Assembly (NCBI GenBank): GCA_949126835.1
Contig: OX421500.1
Span: 45,168,114-45,232,113 of the forward strand
Length of the DNA: 64,000 bases
Direction: 5' to 3'
DNA from: Anisus vortex
Lineage: Eukaryota > Mollusca > Gastropoda > Planorbidae
Position 1 is the stretch's first letter; each line of letters opens with the position of its first letter. The notes under the pieces are model-generated. The model saw nothing but the letters and a program-made list of their open reading frames with translations, was not told the DNA's origin and made no database searches. Below are positions 25,143-38,700 of this stretch, in pieces. The position numbers and the translations under genes were made by a program.

Positions 25143-28100
25143 TTGAGTAGGTCGGTGCCGCCGCTAAGTAGGTCGGCGCTACCGCTAGGTAGGTCGGCGC
25201 TACCGCTGGGTAGGTCGGCGTTATCGCTGGGTAGGTCGGCGCTACCGCTGGGCAGGTCGGCGCTACCTCTGAGTACGGCGACGCTACCTTTTAGTAGGTC
25301 GGCGCTACCTTTGAATAGGTCGGCGCCACCGCTAAGTAGGTCGGCGCTACCGCTGGGTAGGTCGGCGCTACCACTGAGTAGGTCAGCGCTTACGCGGAGT
25401 AGGTCGGCGCTACCGCTGAGTAGGTCGGCGCTACCTTTTAGTAGGTCGGCGCTACCTTTGAGTAGGTCGGCGCCAACGCTAAGTAGGTCGGCGCTACCGC
25501 TAGGTAGGTCGGCGCTACCGCTGGGTAGGTCGGCGCTACCGCTGGGTAGGTCGGCGCTACCGCCGAGTAGGTCGGCGCGAAAGCTGAGTACGTCGGCGCT
25601 ACCTTTTAGTAAGTCGGTGCTACCGCTGAGTAAGTCGGCGCTACCGCCGGGTAGGTCGGCGCTACCGCTGGGTAGGTAGGGCGCTACCGCTGTGTAGGTC
25701 GGCGCTACCGCCTAGTAGGTGGGCGCTACCGCTCAGTAGGTCGGCGCTACAGCTGAGTACGTCGGCGCTACCTTTTAGTAGGTCGGCGCTACCTTTGAGT
25801 AGGTCGGCGCTACCGCTAAGTAGGTCGGCGCTACCTCTGAGTACGTCGGCGCTATCTTTTTGTAGGTCGGCGCTACTTTTGAGTAGGTCGGCGCCACCGC
25901 TAAGTAGGTCGGCACAACTTTTTAGTAGGTCGGCGCTATATTTTAGTAGGTCGGTGCCACCGCTAACTAGGTCGGCGCTACCGCTGGGTAGGTCGGCGTT
26001 ACCTCTGAGTAAGTCGGCGCTACCTTTGACTAGGTCGGTGCCTCCTTTTAGTAGGTCGGCGCTACCTTTGAGTAGGTCGGTGCCACCGCTAAGTAGGTCG
26101 GCGCTACCGCTGGGTAGGTCGGCGCTACCGCTGAGTAGGTCGGCGAAAAAGCTGAGTACGTCGGCGCTACCTTTTAGTAAGTCGGTGCTACCGCTGTGTA
26201 GGTCGGCGCTACCGCCGGGTAGGTCGGCGCTGCCGCTGGGTAGGTGGGCGCTACAGCTGTGTAGGTCGGCGCTACCGCTGGGTAGGTGGGCGCTACCGCT
26301 CAGTAGGTCGGCGCTACAGCTGAGTACGTCGGTGCTACCTTTTAGTAGGTAGGCGCTACCGCTGGGTAGGTCGGCGCTACCGCTGGGTAGGTCGACGCTA
26401 CCGCCGGGTAGGTCGGCGCTACCGCTGGGTAGGTTGGCGCTACCGCTGGGTAGGTCGGCGCTACCGCTGAGTAGGTCGGCGCTACCGCTGGATAGGTCGG
26501 CGCTACCTCTGAGTACGTCAGTGCTACCTTTTAGTAGGTCGGCGCTACCTATGAGTAGGTCGGCGCCACCGCTAAGTAGGTCGGCACTACCTTTTAGTAG
26601 GTCGGCGCTCTATTTGAGTAGGTCGGTGCCACCGCTGGGTAGGTCGGCGCTACCGCTGGGTAGGTCGGCGCTACCGCTGAGTAGGTCGGCGCTATCGCTG
26701 GATAGGTTGGCGCTACCTCTGAGTACGTCGGCGCTAACTTTTAGTAGGTCGGCGCTACCTTTGAGTAGGTCGGCGCCACCGCTAAGTAGGTCGGCGCTAC
26801 CGCTGAGTAGGTCGGCGCTACCGCTGGATAGGTCGGCGCTACCTCTGAGTACGTCAGTGCTACCTTTTAGTAGGTCGGCGCTACCTTTGAGTAGGTCGGC
26901 GCCACCGCTAAGTAGGTCGGCACTACCTTTTAGTAGGTCGGCGCTCTATTTGAGTAGGTCGGTGCCACCGCTAACTAGGTCGGCGCTACCGCTGGGTAGG
27001 TCGGCGCTACCTCTGAGTACGTCGGCGCTACCTTTGAGTAGGTCGGCGCTACCTTTGAGTAGGTCGGTGCCACCGCTAAGTAGGTCGGCGCTACCGCTGA
27101 GTAGGACGGTGCTACCGCTGGGTAGATCGGCGCTACCGCTGAGTAGGTCGGCGCTACCGCTGGGTAGGTCGGCGCTACTGCTGAGTAGGTCGGCGCTACA
27201 GCTGAGTTGGTCGGCGCAACCTTTAAGTAGGTCGGCGCTGCCTTTGTGTAGGTTGGCGCCACCGCTAAGTAGGTCGGCGCTACCGCTGGGTAGTTCGGCG
27301 CTACCGCTGGGTAGGTCGGCGCTAGCGATGGGTACGTCGGCGCTACCTTTTAGTTGGTCGGCGCTACATTTGAGTATGTCGGCGCCACCTCTAAGTAGGT
27401 CGGCGCTACCGCCGGGTAGGTCGGCGCTACCGCTGAGTAGGTCGGCGCTAAAGCTGAGTAGGTCGGCGCTAAAGCTGAGTACGTCGGCGCTACCTTTGAG
27501 TAGGTCGGCGCCACCGCTAAGTAGGTCGGCGCTACCGCTGGGTAGGTCGGCGCTACCGCTGGGTAGGTCGGCGCTACCGCTGGGTAGGTCGGCGCTACCG
27601 CTGGGTAGGTCGGCGCTACCGCTGGGTAGGTTGGCGCTACCGCCGAGTAGGTCGGCGCGAAAGCTGAGTACGTCGGCGCTACCTTTTAGTAGGTCGGTGC
27701 TACCTTTGAGTAGGTCGGTGCCACCGCTAAGTAGGTCGGCACTACCGCTGGGTAGGTCGGTGCTACCGCTGGGTAGGTCGGGCGCTAAAGCTGAGTACGT
27801 CGGCGCTACCTTTTAGTAGGTCGGGGCTACCTTTGAGTAGGTCGGTGCCGCCGCTAAGTAGGTCGGCGCTACCGCTAGGTAGGTCGGCGCTACCGCTGGG
27901 TAGGTCGTCGTTATCGCTGGGTAGGTCGGCGCTACCGCTGGGCAGGTCGGCGCTACCTCTGAGTACGGCGACGCTACCTTTTAGTAGGTCGGCGCTACCT
28001 TTGAATAGGTCGGCGCCACCGCTAAGTAGGTCGGCGCTACCGCTGGGTAGGTCGGCGCTACCGCTGAGTAGGTCAGCGCTTACGCGGAGTAGGTCGGCGC

Positions 28101-30858
28101 TACCGCTGAGTAGGTCGGCGCTACCTTTTAGTAGGTCGGCGCTACCTTTGAGTAGGTCGGCGCCAACGCTAAGTAGGTCGGCGCTACCGCTAGGTAGGTC
28201 GGCGCTACCGCTGGGTAGGTCGGCGCTACCGCTGGGTAGGTCGGCGCTACCGCCGAGTAGGTCGGCGCGAAAGCTGAGTACGTCGGCGCTACCTTTTAGT
28301 AAGTCGGTGCTACCGCTGAGTAAGTCGGCGCTACCGCCGGGTAGGTCGGCGCTACCGCTGGGTAGGTAGGGCGCTACCGCTGTGTAGGTCGGCGCTACCG
28401 CCTAGTAGGTGGGCGCTACCGCTCAGTAGGTCGGCGCTACAGCTGAGTACGTCGGCGCTACCTTTTAGTAGGTCGGCGCTACCTTTGAGTAGGTCGGCGC
28501 TACCGCTAAGTAGGTCGGCGCTACCTCTGAGTACGTCGGCGCTATCTTTTTGTAGGTCGGCGCTACTTTTGAGTAGGTCGGCGCCACCGCTAAGTAGGTC
28601 GGCACAACTTTTTAGTAGGTCGGCGCTATATTTTAGTAGGTCGGTGCCACCGCTAACTAGGTCGGCGCTACCGCTGGGTAGGTCGGCGCTACCTCTGAGT
28701 AAGTCGGCGCTACCTTTGACTAGGTCGGTGCCTCCTTTTAGTAGGTCGGCGCTACCTTTGAGTAGGTCGGTGCCACCGCTAAGTAGGTCGGCGCTACCGC
28801 TGGGTAGGTCGGCGCTACCGCTGAGTAGGTCGGCGAAAAAGCTGAGTACGTCGGCGCTACCTTTTAGTAAGTCGGTGCTACCGCTGTGTAGGTCGGCGCT
28901 ACCGCCGGGTAGGTCGGCGCTGCCGCTGGGTAGGTGGGCGCTACCGCTGTGAAGGTCGGCGCTACCGCTGGGTTGGTGGGCGCTACCGCTGAGTAGGTCG
29001 GCGCTAAAGCTGAGTACGTCGGCGCTACCTTTGACTAGGTCGGTGCTACCTTTTAGTAGGTCGGCGCTATCTTTGAGTATGTCGGTGCCACCGCTAAGTA
29101 GGTCGGCGCTACCGCTGGGTGGGTCGGCGCTACCGCTGGGTAGGTCGACGCTACCGCCGGATAGGTCGGCGCTACCGCTGAGTAGGTCGGCGCTACCGCT
29201 GGGTAGGTCGGCACTACCTTTTAGTAGGTCAACGCTACCTTTGAGTAGGTCGGCGCCACCGCTAAGTAGGTCGGCGCTACCTTTTAGTAGGTCGGAGCTA
29301 CCTTTGAGTAGGTCGGTGCCACCGCTAATTAGATCGGCGCTACCGCTGAGTAGGACGGCGCTACCGCTGGGAAGGTCGGCGCTACCGCTGGGTAGGTCGG
29401 CACTACCTCTGAGTACGTCGGCGCTACCTTTGAGTAGGTCGGAGCCACCGCTAAGTAGGTCGGCGCTACTGCTAGGTAGGTCGGCGCTACCGCTGGGTAG
29501 GTCGGCGCTACCACCGGGTATGTCGGCACTACCGCTGGATATGTCGGCGCTACCGCTGAGTACGTCGGCGCTACCTTTTAGTTGGTCGGCGCTACCTTTG
29601 AGTATGTCGGCGCCACCTCTAAGTGGGTCGGCGCAAGCGCCGGGTAGTTCGTCGCCACCGCTGAGTAGGTCGGCGCTAAAGCTCAGTAGGTCGGCGCTAA
29701 AGCTGAGTACGTCGGCGCTACCTTTGAGTAGGTCGGCGCCACCGCTAAGTAGGTCGGCGCTACCGCCGGGTAGGTCAACGCTGCCGCTGGGTAGGTCGGC
29801 GCTACCGCTGGGTAGGTCGGCGCTACCGCTGAGAAGGTCGGCGCTAAAGCTGAGTACGTCGGCGCTACCTTTTAGTAAGTCGGTGCTACCGCTGAGTAGG
29901 TCGGCGCTACTGCCGGGTAGGTCGGCGCTACCGCTGGGTAGGTGGGCGCTACCGCTGTGTAGGTCGGCGCTACCGCTAAGTAGGTCGGCGCTACCTTTGA
30001 CTAGGTCGGTGCTACCTTTTAGTAGGTCGGCGCTACCTTTGAGTAGGTCGGTGCCACCGCTAAGTAGGTGGGCGCTACCGCTGAGTAGGTCGGCGCTACA
30101 GCTGAGTTGGTCGGCGCAACCTTTTAGTAGGTCGGCGCTACCTTTGTGTAGGTCGGCGCCACCGCTAAGTAGGTCGGCGCTACCGCTGGGTAGGTCGGCG
30201 CTACTGCTGGGTAGGTCGGCGCTACCGCTGGGTACGTCGGCGCTACCTTTGAGTTGGTCAGCGCTACCTTTGAGTATGTCGGCGCCACCTCTAAGTAGGT
30301 CGGCGCTACCGCCGGGTAGGTCGGCGCTACCGCTGAGTAGGTCGGCGCTAAAGCTGAGTAGGTCGGCGCTAAAGCTGAGTACGTCGGCGCTACCTTTGAG
30401 TAGGTCGGCGCCACCGCTAAGTAGGTCGGCGCTACCGCTGGGTAGGTCGGCGCTACCGCTGGGTAGGTCGGCGCTACCGCTGGGTAGGTCGGCGCTACCG
30501 CTGGGTAGGTCGGCGCTACCGCTGGGTAGGTTGGCGCTACCGCCGAGTAGGTCGGCGCGAAAGCTGAGTACGTCGGCGCTACCTTTTAGTTGGTCGGCGC
30601 TACCTTTGAGTATGTCGGCGCCACCACTAAGTGGGTCGGCGCAACCGCCGGGTAGTTCGGCGCCACCGCTGAGTAGGTCGGCGCTAAAGCTGAGTACATC
30701 GGCGCTACCTTTTAGTAGGTCGGTGCTACCTTTGAGTAGGTCGGTGCCACCGCTAAGTAGGTCGGCACTACCGCTGGGTAGGTCGGTGCTACCGCTGGGT
30801 AGGTCGGGCGCTAAAGCTGAGTACGTCGGCGCTACCTTTTAGTAGGTCGGGGCTACCT
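25143..30858. repeat. 5,716-bp higher-order repeat, copy 2
   Basis: This is a near-perfect copy of 19,427-25,142 with the same 2,690 + 3,026 bp architecture (second sub-block starts at 27,833). A visible difference is GGTCGTCGTTATCG near 27,904, where copy 1 has GGTCGGCGTTATCG near 22,188. Confidence 0.88.
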
Positions 30859-33800
30859 TTGAGTAGGTCGGTGCCGCCGCTAAGTAGGTCGGCGCTACCG
30901 CTAGGTAGGTCGGCGCTACCGCTGGGTAGGTCGGCGTTATCGCTGGGTAGGTCGGCGCTACCGCTGGGCAGGTCGGCGCTACCTCTGAGTACGGCGACGC
31001 TACCTTTTAGTAGGTCGGCGCTACCTTTGAATAGGTCGGCGCCACCGCTAAGTAGGTCGGCGCTACCGCTGGGTAGGTCGGCGCTACCACTGAGTAGGTC
31101 AGCGCTTACGCGGAGTAGGTCGGCGCTACCGCTGAGTAGGTCGGCGCTACCTTTTAGTAGGTCGGCGCTACCTTTGAGTAGGTCGGCGCCAACGCTAAGT
31201 AGGTCGGCGCTACCGCTAGGTAGGTCGGCGCTACCGCTGGGTAGGTCGGCGCTACCGCTGGGTAGGTCGGCGCTACCGCCGAGTAGGTCGGCGCGAAAGC
31301 TGAGTACGTCGGCGCTACCTTTTAGTAAGTCGGTGCTACCGCTGAGTAAGTCGGCGCTACCGCCGGGTAGGTCGGCGCTACCGCTGGGTAGGTAGGGCGC
31401 TACCGCTGTGTAGGTCGGCGCTACCGCCTAGTAGGTGGGCGCTACCGCTCAGTAGGTCGGCGCTACAGCTGAGTACGTCGGCGCTACCTTTTAGTAGGTC
31501 GGCGCTACCTTTGAGTAGGTCGGCGCTACCGCTAAGTAGGTCGGCGCTACCTCTGAGTACGTCGGCGCTATCTTTTTGTAGGTCGGCGCTACTTTTGAGT
31601 AGGTCGGCGCCACCGCTAAGTAGGTCGGCACAACTTTTTAGTAGGTCGGCGCTATATTTTAGTAGGTCGGTGCCACCGCTAACTAGGTCGGCGCTACCGC
31701 TGGGTAGGTCGGCGTTACCTCTGAGTAAGTCGGCGCTACCTTTGACTAGGTCGGTGCCTCCTTTTAGTAGGTCGGCGCTACCTTTGAGTAGGTCGGTGCC
31801 ACCGCTAAGTAGGTCGGCGCTACCGCTGGGTAGGTCGGCGCTACCGCTGAGTAGGTCGGCGAAAAAGCTGAGTACGTCGGCGCTACCTTTTAGTAAGTCG
31901 GTGCTACCGCTGTGTAGGTCGGCGCTACCGCCGGGTAGGTCGGCGCTGCCGCTGGGTAGGTGGGCGCTACAGCTGTGTAGGTCGGCGCTACCGCTGGGTA
32001 GGTGGGCGCTACCGCTCAGTAGGTCGGCGCTACAGCTGAGTACGTCGGTGCTACCTTTTAGTAGGTAGGCGCTACCGCTGGGTAGGTCGGCGCTACCGCT
32101 GGGTAGGTCGACGCTACCGCCGGGTAGGTCGGCGCTACCGCTGGGTAGGTTGGCGCTACCGCTGGGTAGGTCGGCGCTACCGCTGAGTAGGTCGGCGCTA
32201 CCGCTGGATAGGTCGGCGCTACCTCTGAGTACGTCAGTGCTACCTTTTAGTAGGTCGGCGCTACCTATGAGTAGGTCGGCGCCACCGCTAAGTAGGTCGG
32301 CACTACCTTTTAGTAGGTCGGCGCTCTATTTGAGTAGGTCGGTGCCACCGCTGGGTAGGTCGGCGCTACCGCTGGGTAGGTCGGCGCTACCGCTGAGTAG
32401 GTCGGCGCTATCGCTGGATAGGTTGGCGCTACCTCTGAGTACGTCGGCGCTAACTTTTAGTAGGTCGGCGCTACCTTTGAGTAGGTCGGCGCCACCGCTA
32501 AGTAGGTCGGCGCTACCGCTGAGTAGGTCGGCGCTACCGCTGGATAGGTCGGCGCTACCTCTGAGTACGTCAGTGCTACCTTTTAGTAGGTCGGCGCTAC
32601 CTTTGAGTAGGTCGGCGCCACCGCTAAGTAGGTCGGCACTACCTTTTAGTAGGTCGGCGCTCTATTTGAGTAGGTCGGTGCCACCGCTAACTAGGTCGGC
32701 GCTACCGCTGGGTAGGTCGGCGCTACCTCTGAGTACGTCGGCGCTACCTTTGAGTAGGTCGGCGCTACCTTTGAGTAGGTCGGTGCCACCGCTAAGTAGG
32801 TCGGCGCTACCGCTGAGTAGGACGGTGCTACCGCTGGGTAGATCGGCGCTACCGCTGAGTAGGTCGGCGCTACCGCTGGGTAGGTCGGCGCTACTGCTGA
32901 GTAGGTCGGCGCTACAGCTGAGTTGGTCGGCGCAACCTTTAAGTAGGTCGGCGCTGCCTTTGTGTAGGTTGGCGCCACCGCTAAGTAGGTCGGCGCTACC
33001 GCTGGGTAGTTCGGCGCTACCGCTGGGTAGGTCGGCGCTAGCGATGGGTACGTCGGCGCTACCTTTTAGTTGGTCGGCGCTACATTTGAGTATGTCGGCG
33101 CCACCTCTAAGTAGGTCGGCGCTACCGCCGGGTAGGTCGGCGCTACCGCTGAGTAGGTCGGCGCTAAAGCTGAGTAGGTCGGCGCTAAAGCTGAGTACGT
33201 CGGCGCTACCTTTGAGTAGGTCGGCGCCACCGCTAAGTAGGTCGGCGCTACCGCTGGGTAGGTCGGCGCTACCGCTGGGTAGGTCGGCGCTACCGCTGGG
33301 TAGGTCGGCGCTACCGCTGGGTAGGTCGGCGCTACCGCTGGGTAGGTTGGCGCTACCGCCGAGTAGGTCGGCGCGAAAGCTGAGTACGTCGGCGCTACCT
33401 TTTAGTAGGTCGGTGCTACCTTTGAGTAGGTCGGTGCCACCGCTAAGTAGGTCGGCACTACCGCTGGGTAGGTCGGTGCTACCGCTGGGTAGGTCGGGCG
33501 CTAAAGCTGAGTACGTCGGCGCTACCTTTTAGTAGGTCGGGGCTACCTTTGAGTAGGTCGGTGCCGCCGCTAAGTAGGTCGGCGCTACCGCTAGGTAGGT
33601 CGGCGCTACCGCTGGGTAGGTCGTCGTTATCGCTGGGTAGGTCGGCGCTACCGCTGGGCAGGTCGGCGCTACCTCTGAGTACGGCGACGCTACCTTTTAG
33701 TAGGTCGGCGCTACCTTTGAATAGGTCGGCGCCACCGCTAAGTAGGTCGGCGCTACCGCTGGGTAGGTCGGCGCTACCGCTGAGTAGGTCAGCGCTTACG

Positions 33801-35790
33801 CGGAGTAGGTCGGCGCTACCGCTGAGTAGGTCGGCGCTACCTTTTAGTAGGTCGGCGCTACCTTTGAGTAGGTCGGCGCCAACGCTAAGTAGGTCGGCGC
33901 TACCGCTAGGTAGGTCGGCGCTACCGCTGGGTAGGTCGGCGCTACCGCTGGGTAGGTCGGCGCTACCGCCGAGTAGGTCGGCGCGAAAGCTGAGTACGTC
34001 GGCGCTACCTTTTAGTAAGTCGGTGCTACCGCTGAGTAAGTCGGCGCTACCGCCGGGTAGGTCGGCGCTACCGCTGGGTAGGTAGGGCGCTACCGCTGTG
34101 TAGGTCGGCGCTACCGCCTAGTAGGTGGGCGCTACCGCTCAGTAGGTCGGCGCTACAGCTGAGTACGTCGGCGCTACCTTTTAGTAGGTCGGCGCTACCT
34201 TTGAGTAGGTCGGCGCTACCGCTAAGTAGGTCGGCGCTACCTTTGAGTACGTCGGCGCTATCTTTTTGTAGGTCGGCGCTACTTTTGAGTAGGTCGGCGC
34301 CACCGCTAAGTAGGTCGGCACAACTTTTTAGTAGGTCGGCGCTATATTTTAGTAGGTCGGTGCCACCGCTAACTAGGTCGGCGCTACCGCTGGGTAGGTC
34401 GGCGCTACCTCTGAGTAAGTCGGCGCTACCTTTGACTAGGTCGGTGCCTCCTTTTAGTAGGTCGGCGCTACCTTTGAGTAGGTCGGTGCCACCGCTAAGT
34501 AGGTCGGCGCTACCGCTGGGTAGGTCGGCGCTACCGCTGAGTAGGTCGGCGAAAAAGCTGAGTACGTCGGCGCTACCTTTTAGTAAGTCGGTGCTACCGC
34601 TGTGTAGGTCGGCGCTACCGCCGGGTAGGTCGGCGCTGCCGCTGGGTAGGTGGGCGCTACCGCTGTGAAGGTCGGCGCTACCGCTGGGTTGTTGGGCGCT
34701 ACCGCTGAGTAGGTCGGCGCTAAAGCTGAGTACGTCGGCGCTACCTTTGACTAGGTCGGTGCTACCTTTTAGTAGGTCGGCGCTATCTTTGAGTATGTCG
34801 GTGCCACCGCTAAGTAGGTCGGCGCTACCGCTGGGTGGGTCGGCGCTACCGCTGGGTAGGTCGACGCTACCGCCGGATAGGTCGGCGCTACCGCTGAGTA
34901 GGTCGGCGCTACCGCTGGGTAGGTCGGCACTACCTTTTAGTAGGTCAACGCTACCTTTGAGTAGGTCGGCGCCACCGCTAAGTAGGTCGGCGCTACCTTT
35001 TAGTAGGTCGGAGCTACCTTTGAGTAGGTCGGTGCCACCGCTAATTAGATCGGCGCTACCGCTGAGTAGGACGGCGCTACCGCTGGGAAGGTCGGCGCTA
35101 CCGCTGGGTAGGTCGGCACTACCTCTGAGTACGTCGGCGCTACCTTTGAGTAGGTCGGAGCCACCGCTAAGTAGGTCGGCGCTACTGCTAGGTAGGTCGG
35201 CGCTACCGCTGGGTAGGTCGGCGCTACCACCGGGTATGTCGGCACTACCGCTGGATATGTCGGCGCTACCGCTGAGTACGTCGGCGCTACCTTTTAGTTG
35301 GTCGGCGCTACCTTTGAGTATGTCGGCGCCACCTCTAAGTGGGTCGGCGCAAGCGCCGGGTAGTTCGTCGCCACCGCTGAGTAGGTCGGCGCTAAAGCTC
35401 AGTAGGTCGGCGCTAAAGCTGAGTACGTCGGCGCTACCTTTGAGTAGGTCGGCGCCACCGCTAAGTAGGTCGGCGCTACCGCCGGGTAGGTCAACGCTGC
35501 CGCTGGGTAGGTCGGCGCTACCGCTGGGTAGGTCGGCGCTACCGCTGAGAAGGTCGGCGCTAAAGCTGAGTACGTCGGCGCTACCTTTTAGTAAGTCGGT
35601 GCTACCGCTGAGTAGGTCGGCGCTACTGCCGGGTAGGTCGGCGCTACCGCTGGGTAGGTGGGCGCTACCGCTGTGTAGGTCGGCGCTACCGCTAAGTAGG
35701 TCGGCGCTACCTTTGACTAGGTCGGTGCTACCTTTTAGTAGGTCGGCGCTACCTTTGAGTAGGTCGGTGCCACCGCTAAGTAGGTGGGCG
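30859..35790. repeat. 5,716-bp higher-order repeat, copy 3 (partial)
   Basis: It continues the same period (sub-block boundary at 33,549) and inherits the GGTCGTCGTTATCG variant of copy 2 near 33,620. It leaves the pattern near 35,790, where a run of D-type monomers with a GGGTGGGTC variant replaces the GCTACAGCTGAGTTGG monomers. Confidence 0.85.
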
Positions 35791-38700
35791 CTACCGCTGG
35801 GTGGGTCGGCGCTACCGCTGGGTAGGTCGGCGCTACCGCTGGGTAGGTCGGCGCTACCGCTTAGTAGGTCGGCGCTAAAGCGGAGTACGTCGGCGCTACC
35901 TTTTAGTAAGTCGGTGCTACCGCTGAGTAGGTCGGCGCTACCGCCGGGTAGGTCGGCGCTGCCGCTGGGTAGGTGGGCGCTACAGCTGTGTAGGTCGGCG
36001 CTACCGCTGGGTAGGTGGGCGCTACCGCTCAGTAGGTCGGCGCTACAGCTGAGTACGTCGGTGCTACCTTTTAGTAGGTAGGCGCTACCGCTGGGTAGGT
36101 CGGCGCTACCGCTGGGTAGGTCGACGCTACCGCCGGGTAGGTCGGCGCTACCGCTGGGTAGGTCGGCGCTACCGCTGGGTAGGTCGGCGCTACCGCTGAG
36201 TAGGTCGGCGCTACCGCTGGATAGGTCGGCGCTACCTCTGAGTACGTCAGTGCTACCTTTTAGTAGGTCGGCGCTACCTTTGAGTAGGTCGGCGCCACCG
36301 CTAAGTAGGTCGGCACTACCTTTTAGTAGGTCGGCGCTCTATTTGAGTAGGTCGGTGCCACCGCTGGGTAGGTCGGCGCTACCGCTGGGTAGGTCGGCGC
36401 TACCGCTGAGTAGGTCGGCGCTATCGCTGGATAGGTTGGCGCTACCTCTGAGTACGTCGGCGCTAACTTTTAGTAGGTCGGCGCTACCTTTGAGTAGGTC
36501 GGCGCCACCGCTAAGTAGGTCGGCGCTACCGCTGAGTAGGTCGGCGCTACCGCTGGATAGGTCGGCGCTACCTCTGAGTACGTCAGTGCTACCTTTTAGT
36601 AGGTCGGCGCTACCTTTGAGTAGGTCGGCGCCACCGCTAAGTAGGTCGGCACTACCTTTTAGTAGGTCGGCGCTCTATTTGAGATGGTCGGTGCCACCGC
36701 TAACTAGGTCGGCGCTACCGCTGGGTAGGTCGGCGCTACCTCTGAGTACGTCGGCGCTACCTTTGAGTAGGTCGGCGCTACCTTTGAGTAGGTCGGTGCC
36801 ACCGCTAAGTAGGTCGGCGCTACCGCTGAGTAGGACGGTGCTACCGCTGGGTAGATCGGCGCTACCGCTGAGTAGGTCGGCGCTACCGCTGGGTAGGTCG
36901 GCGCTACTGCTGAGTAGGTCGGCGCTACAGCTGAGTTGGTCGGCGCAACCTTTAAGTAGGTCGGCGCTACCTTTGTGTAGGTTGGCGCCACCGCTAAGTA
37001 GGTCGGCGCTACCGCTGGGTAGTTCGGCGCTACCGCTGGGTAGGTCGGCGCTAGCGATGGGTACGTCGGCGCTACCTTTTAGTTGGTCGGCGCTACATTT
37101 GAGTATGTCGGCGCCACCTCTAAGTAGGTCGGCGCTACCGCCGGGTAGGTCGGCGCTACCGCTGAGTAGGTCGGCGCTAAAGCTGAGTAGGTCGGCGCTA
37201 AAGCTGAGTACGTCGGCGCTACCTTTGAGTAGGTCGGCGCCACCGCTAAGTAGGTCGGCGCTACCGCTGGGTAGGTCGGCGCTACCGCTGGGTAGGTCGG
37301 CGCTACCGCTGGGTAGGTCGGCGCTACCGCTGGGTAGGTCGGCGCTACCGCTGGGTAGGTTGGCGCTACCGCCGAGTAGGTCGGCGCGAAAGCTGAGTAC
37401 GTCGGCGCTACCTTTTAGTTGGTCGGCGCTACCTTTGAGTATGTCGGCGCCACCTCTAAGTGGGTCGGCGCAACCGCCGGGTAGTTTGGCGCCACCGCTG
37501 AGTAGGTCGGCGCTAAAGCTGAGTACATCGGCGCTACCTTTTAGTAGGTCGGTGCTACCTTTGAGTAGGTCGGTGCCACCGCTAAGTAGGTCGGCACTAC
37601 CGCTGGGTAGGTCGGTGCTACCGCTGGGTAGGTCGGGCGCTAAAGCTGAGTACGTCGGCGCTACCTTTTAGTAGGTCGGGGCTACCTTTGAGAAGGTCGG
37701 TGCCGCCGCTAAGTAGGTCGGCGCTACCGCTAGGTAGGTCGGCGCTACCGCTGGGTAGGTCGGCGTTATCGCTGGGTAGGTCGGCGCTACCGCTGGGCAG
37801 GTCGGCGCTACCTCTGAGTACGGCGACGCTACCTTTTAGTAGGTCGGCGCTACCTTTGAATAGGTCGGCGCCACCGCTAAGTAGGTCGGCGCTACCGCTG
37901 GGTAGGTCGGCGCTACCGCTGAGTAGGTCAGCGCTTACGCGGAGTAGGTCGGCGCTACCGCTGAGTAGGTCGGCGCTACCTTTTAGTAGGTCGGCGCTAC
38001 CTTTGAGTAGGTCGGCGCCAACGCTAAGTAGGTCGGCGCTACCGCTAGGTAGGTCGGCGCTACCGCTGGGTAGGTCGGCGCTACCGCTGGGTAGGTCGGC
38101 GCTACCGCCGAGTAGGTCGGCGCGAAAGCTGAGTACGTCGGCGCTACCTTTTAGTAAGTCGGTGCTACCGCTGAGTAAGTCGGCGCTACCGCCGGGTAGG
38201 TCGGCGCTACCGCTGGGTAGGTAGGGCGCTACCGCTGTGTAGGTCGGCGCTACCGCCTAGTAGGTGGGCGCTACCGCTCAGTAGGTCGGCGCTACAGCTG
38301 AGTACGTCGGCGCTACCTTTTAGTAGGTCGGCGCTACCTTTGAGTAGGTCGGCGCTACCGCTAAGTAGGTCGGCGCTACCTCTGAGTACGTCGGCGCTAT
38401 CTTTTTGTAGGTCGGCGCTACTTTTGAGTAGGTCGGCGCCACCGCTAAGTAGGTCGGCACAGCTTTTTAGTAGGTCGGCGCTATATTTTAGTAGGTCGGT
38501 GCCACCGCTAACTAGGTCGGCGCTACCGCTGGGTAGGTCGGCGCTACCTCTGAGTAAGTCGGCGCTACCTTTGACTAGGTCGGTGCCTCCTTTTAGTAGG
38601 TCGGCGCTACCTTTGAGTAGGTCGGTGCCACCGCTAAGTAGGTCGGCGCTACCGCTGGGTAGGTCGGCGCTACCGCTGAGTAGGTCGGCGAAAAAGCTGA
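35791..38700. repeat. Rearranged fourth partial copy of the 5.7-kb repeat
   Basis: Landmarks match copy 3 with an offset of 4,013 bp (32,691 to 36,704), then 4,139 bp (33,549 to 37,688). The 126-bp difference is six monomers inserted near 37,410-37,540, the same six-monomer segment that distinguishes other copies. It ends at the GGCGAAAAAGC variant near 38,690. Confidence 0.75.
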
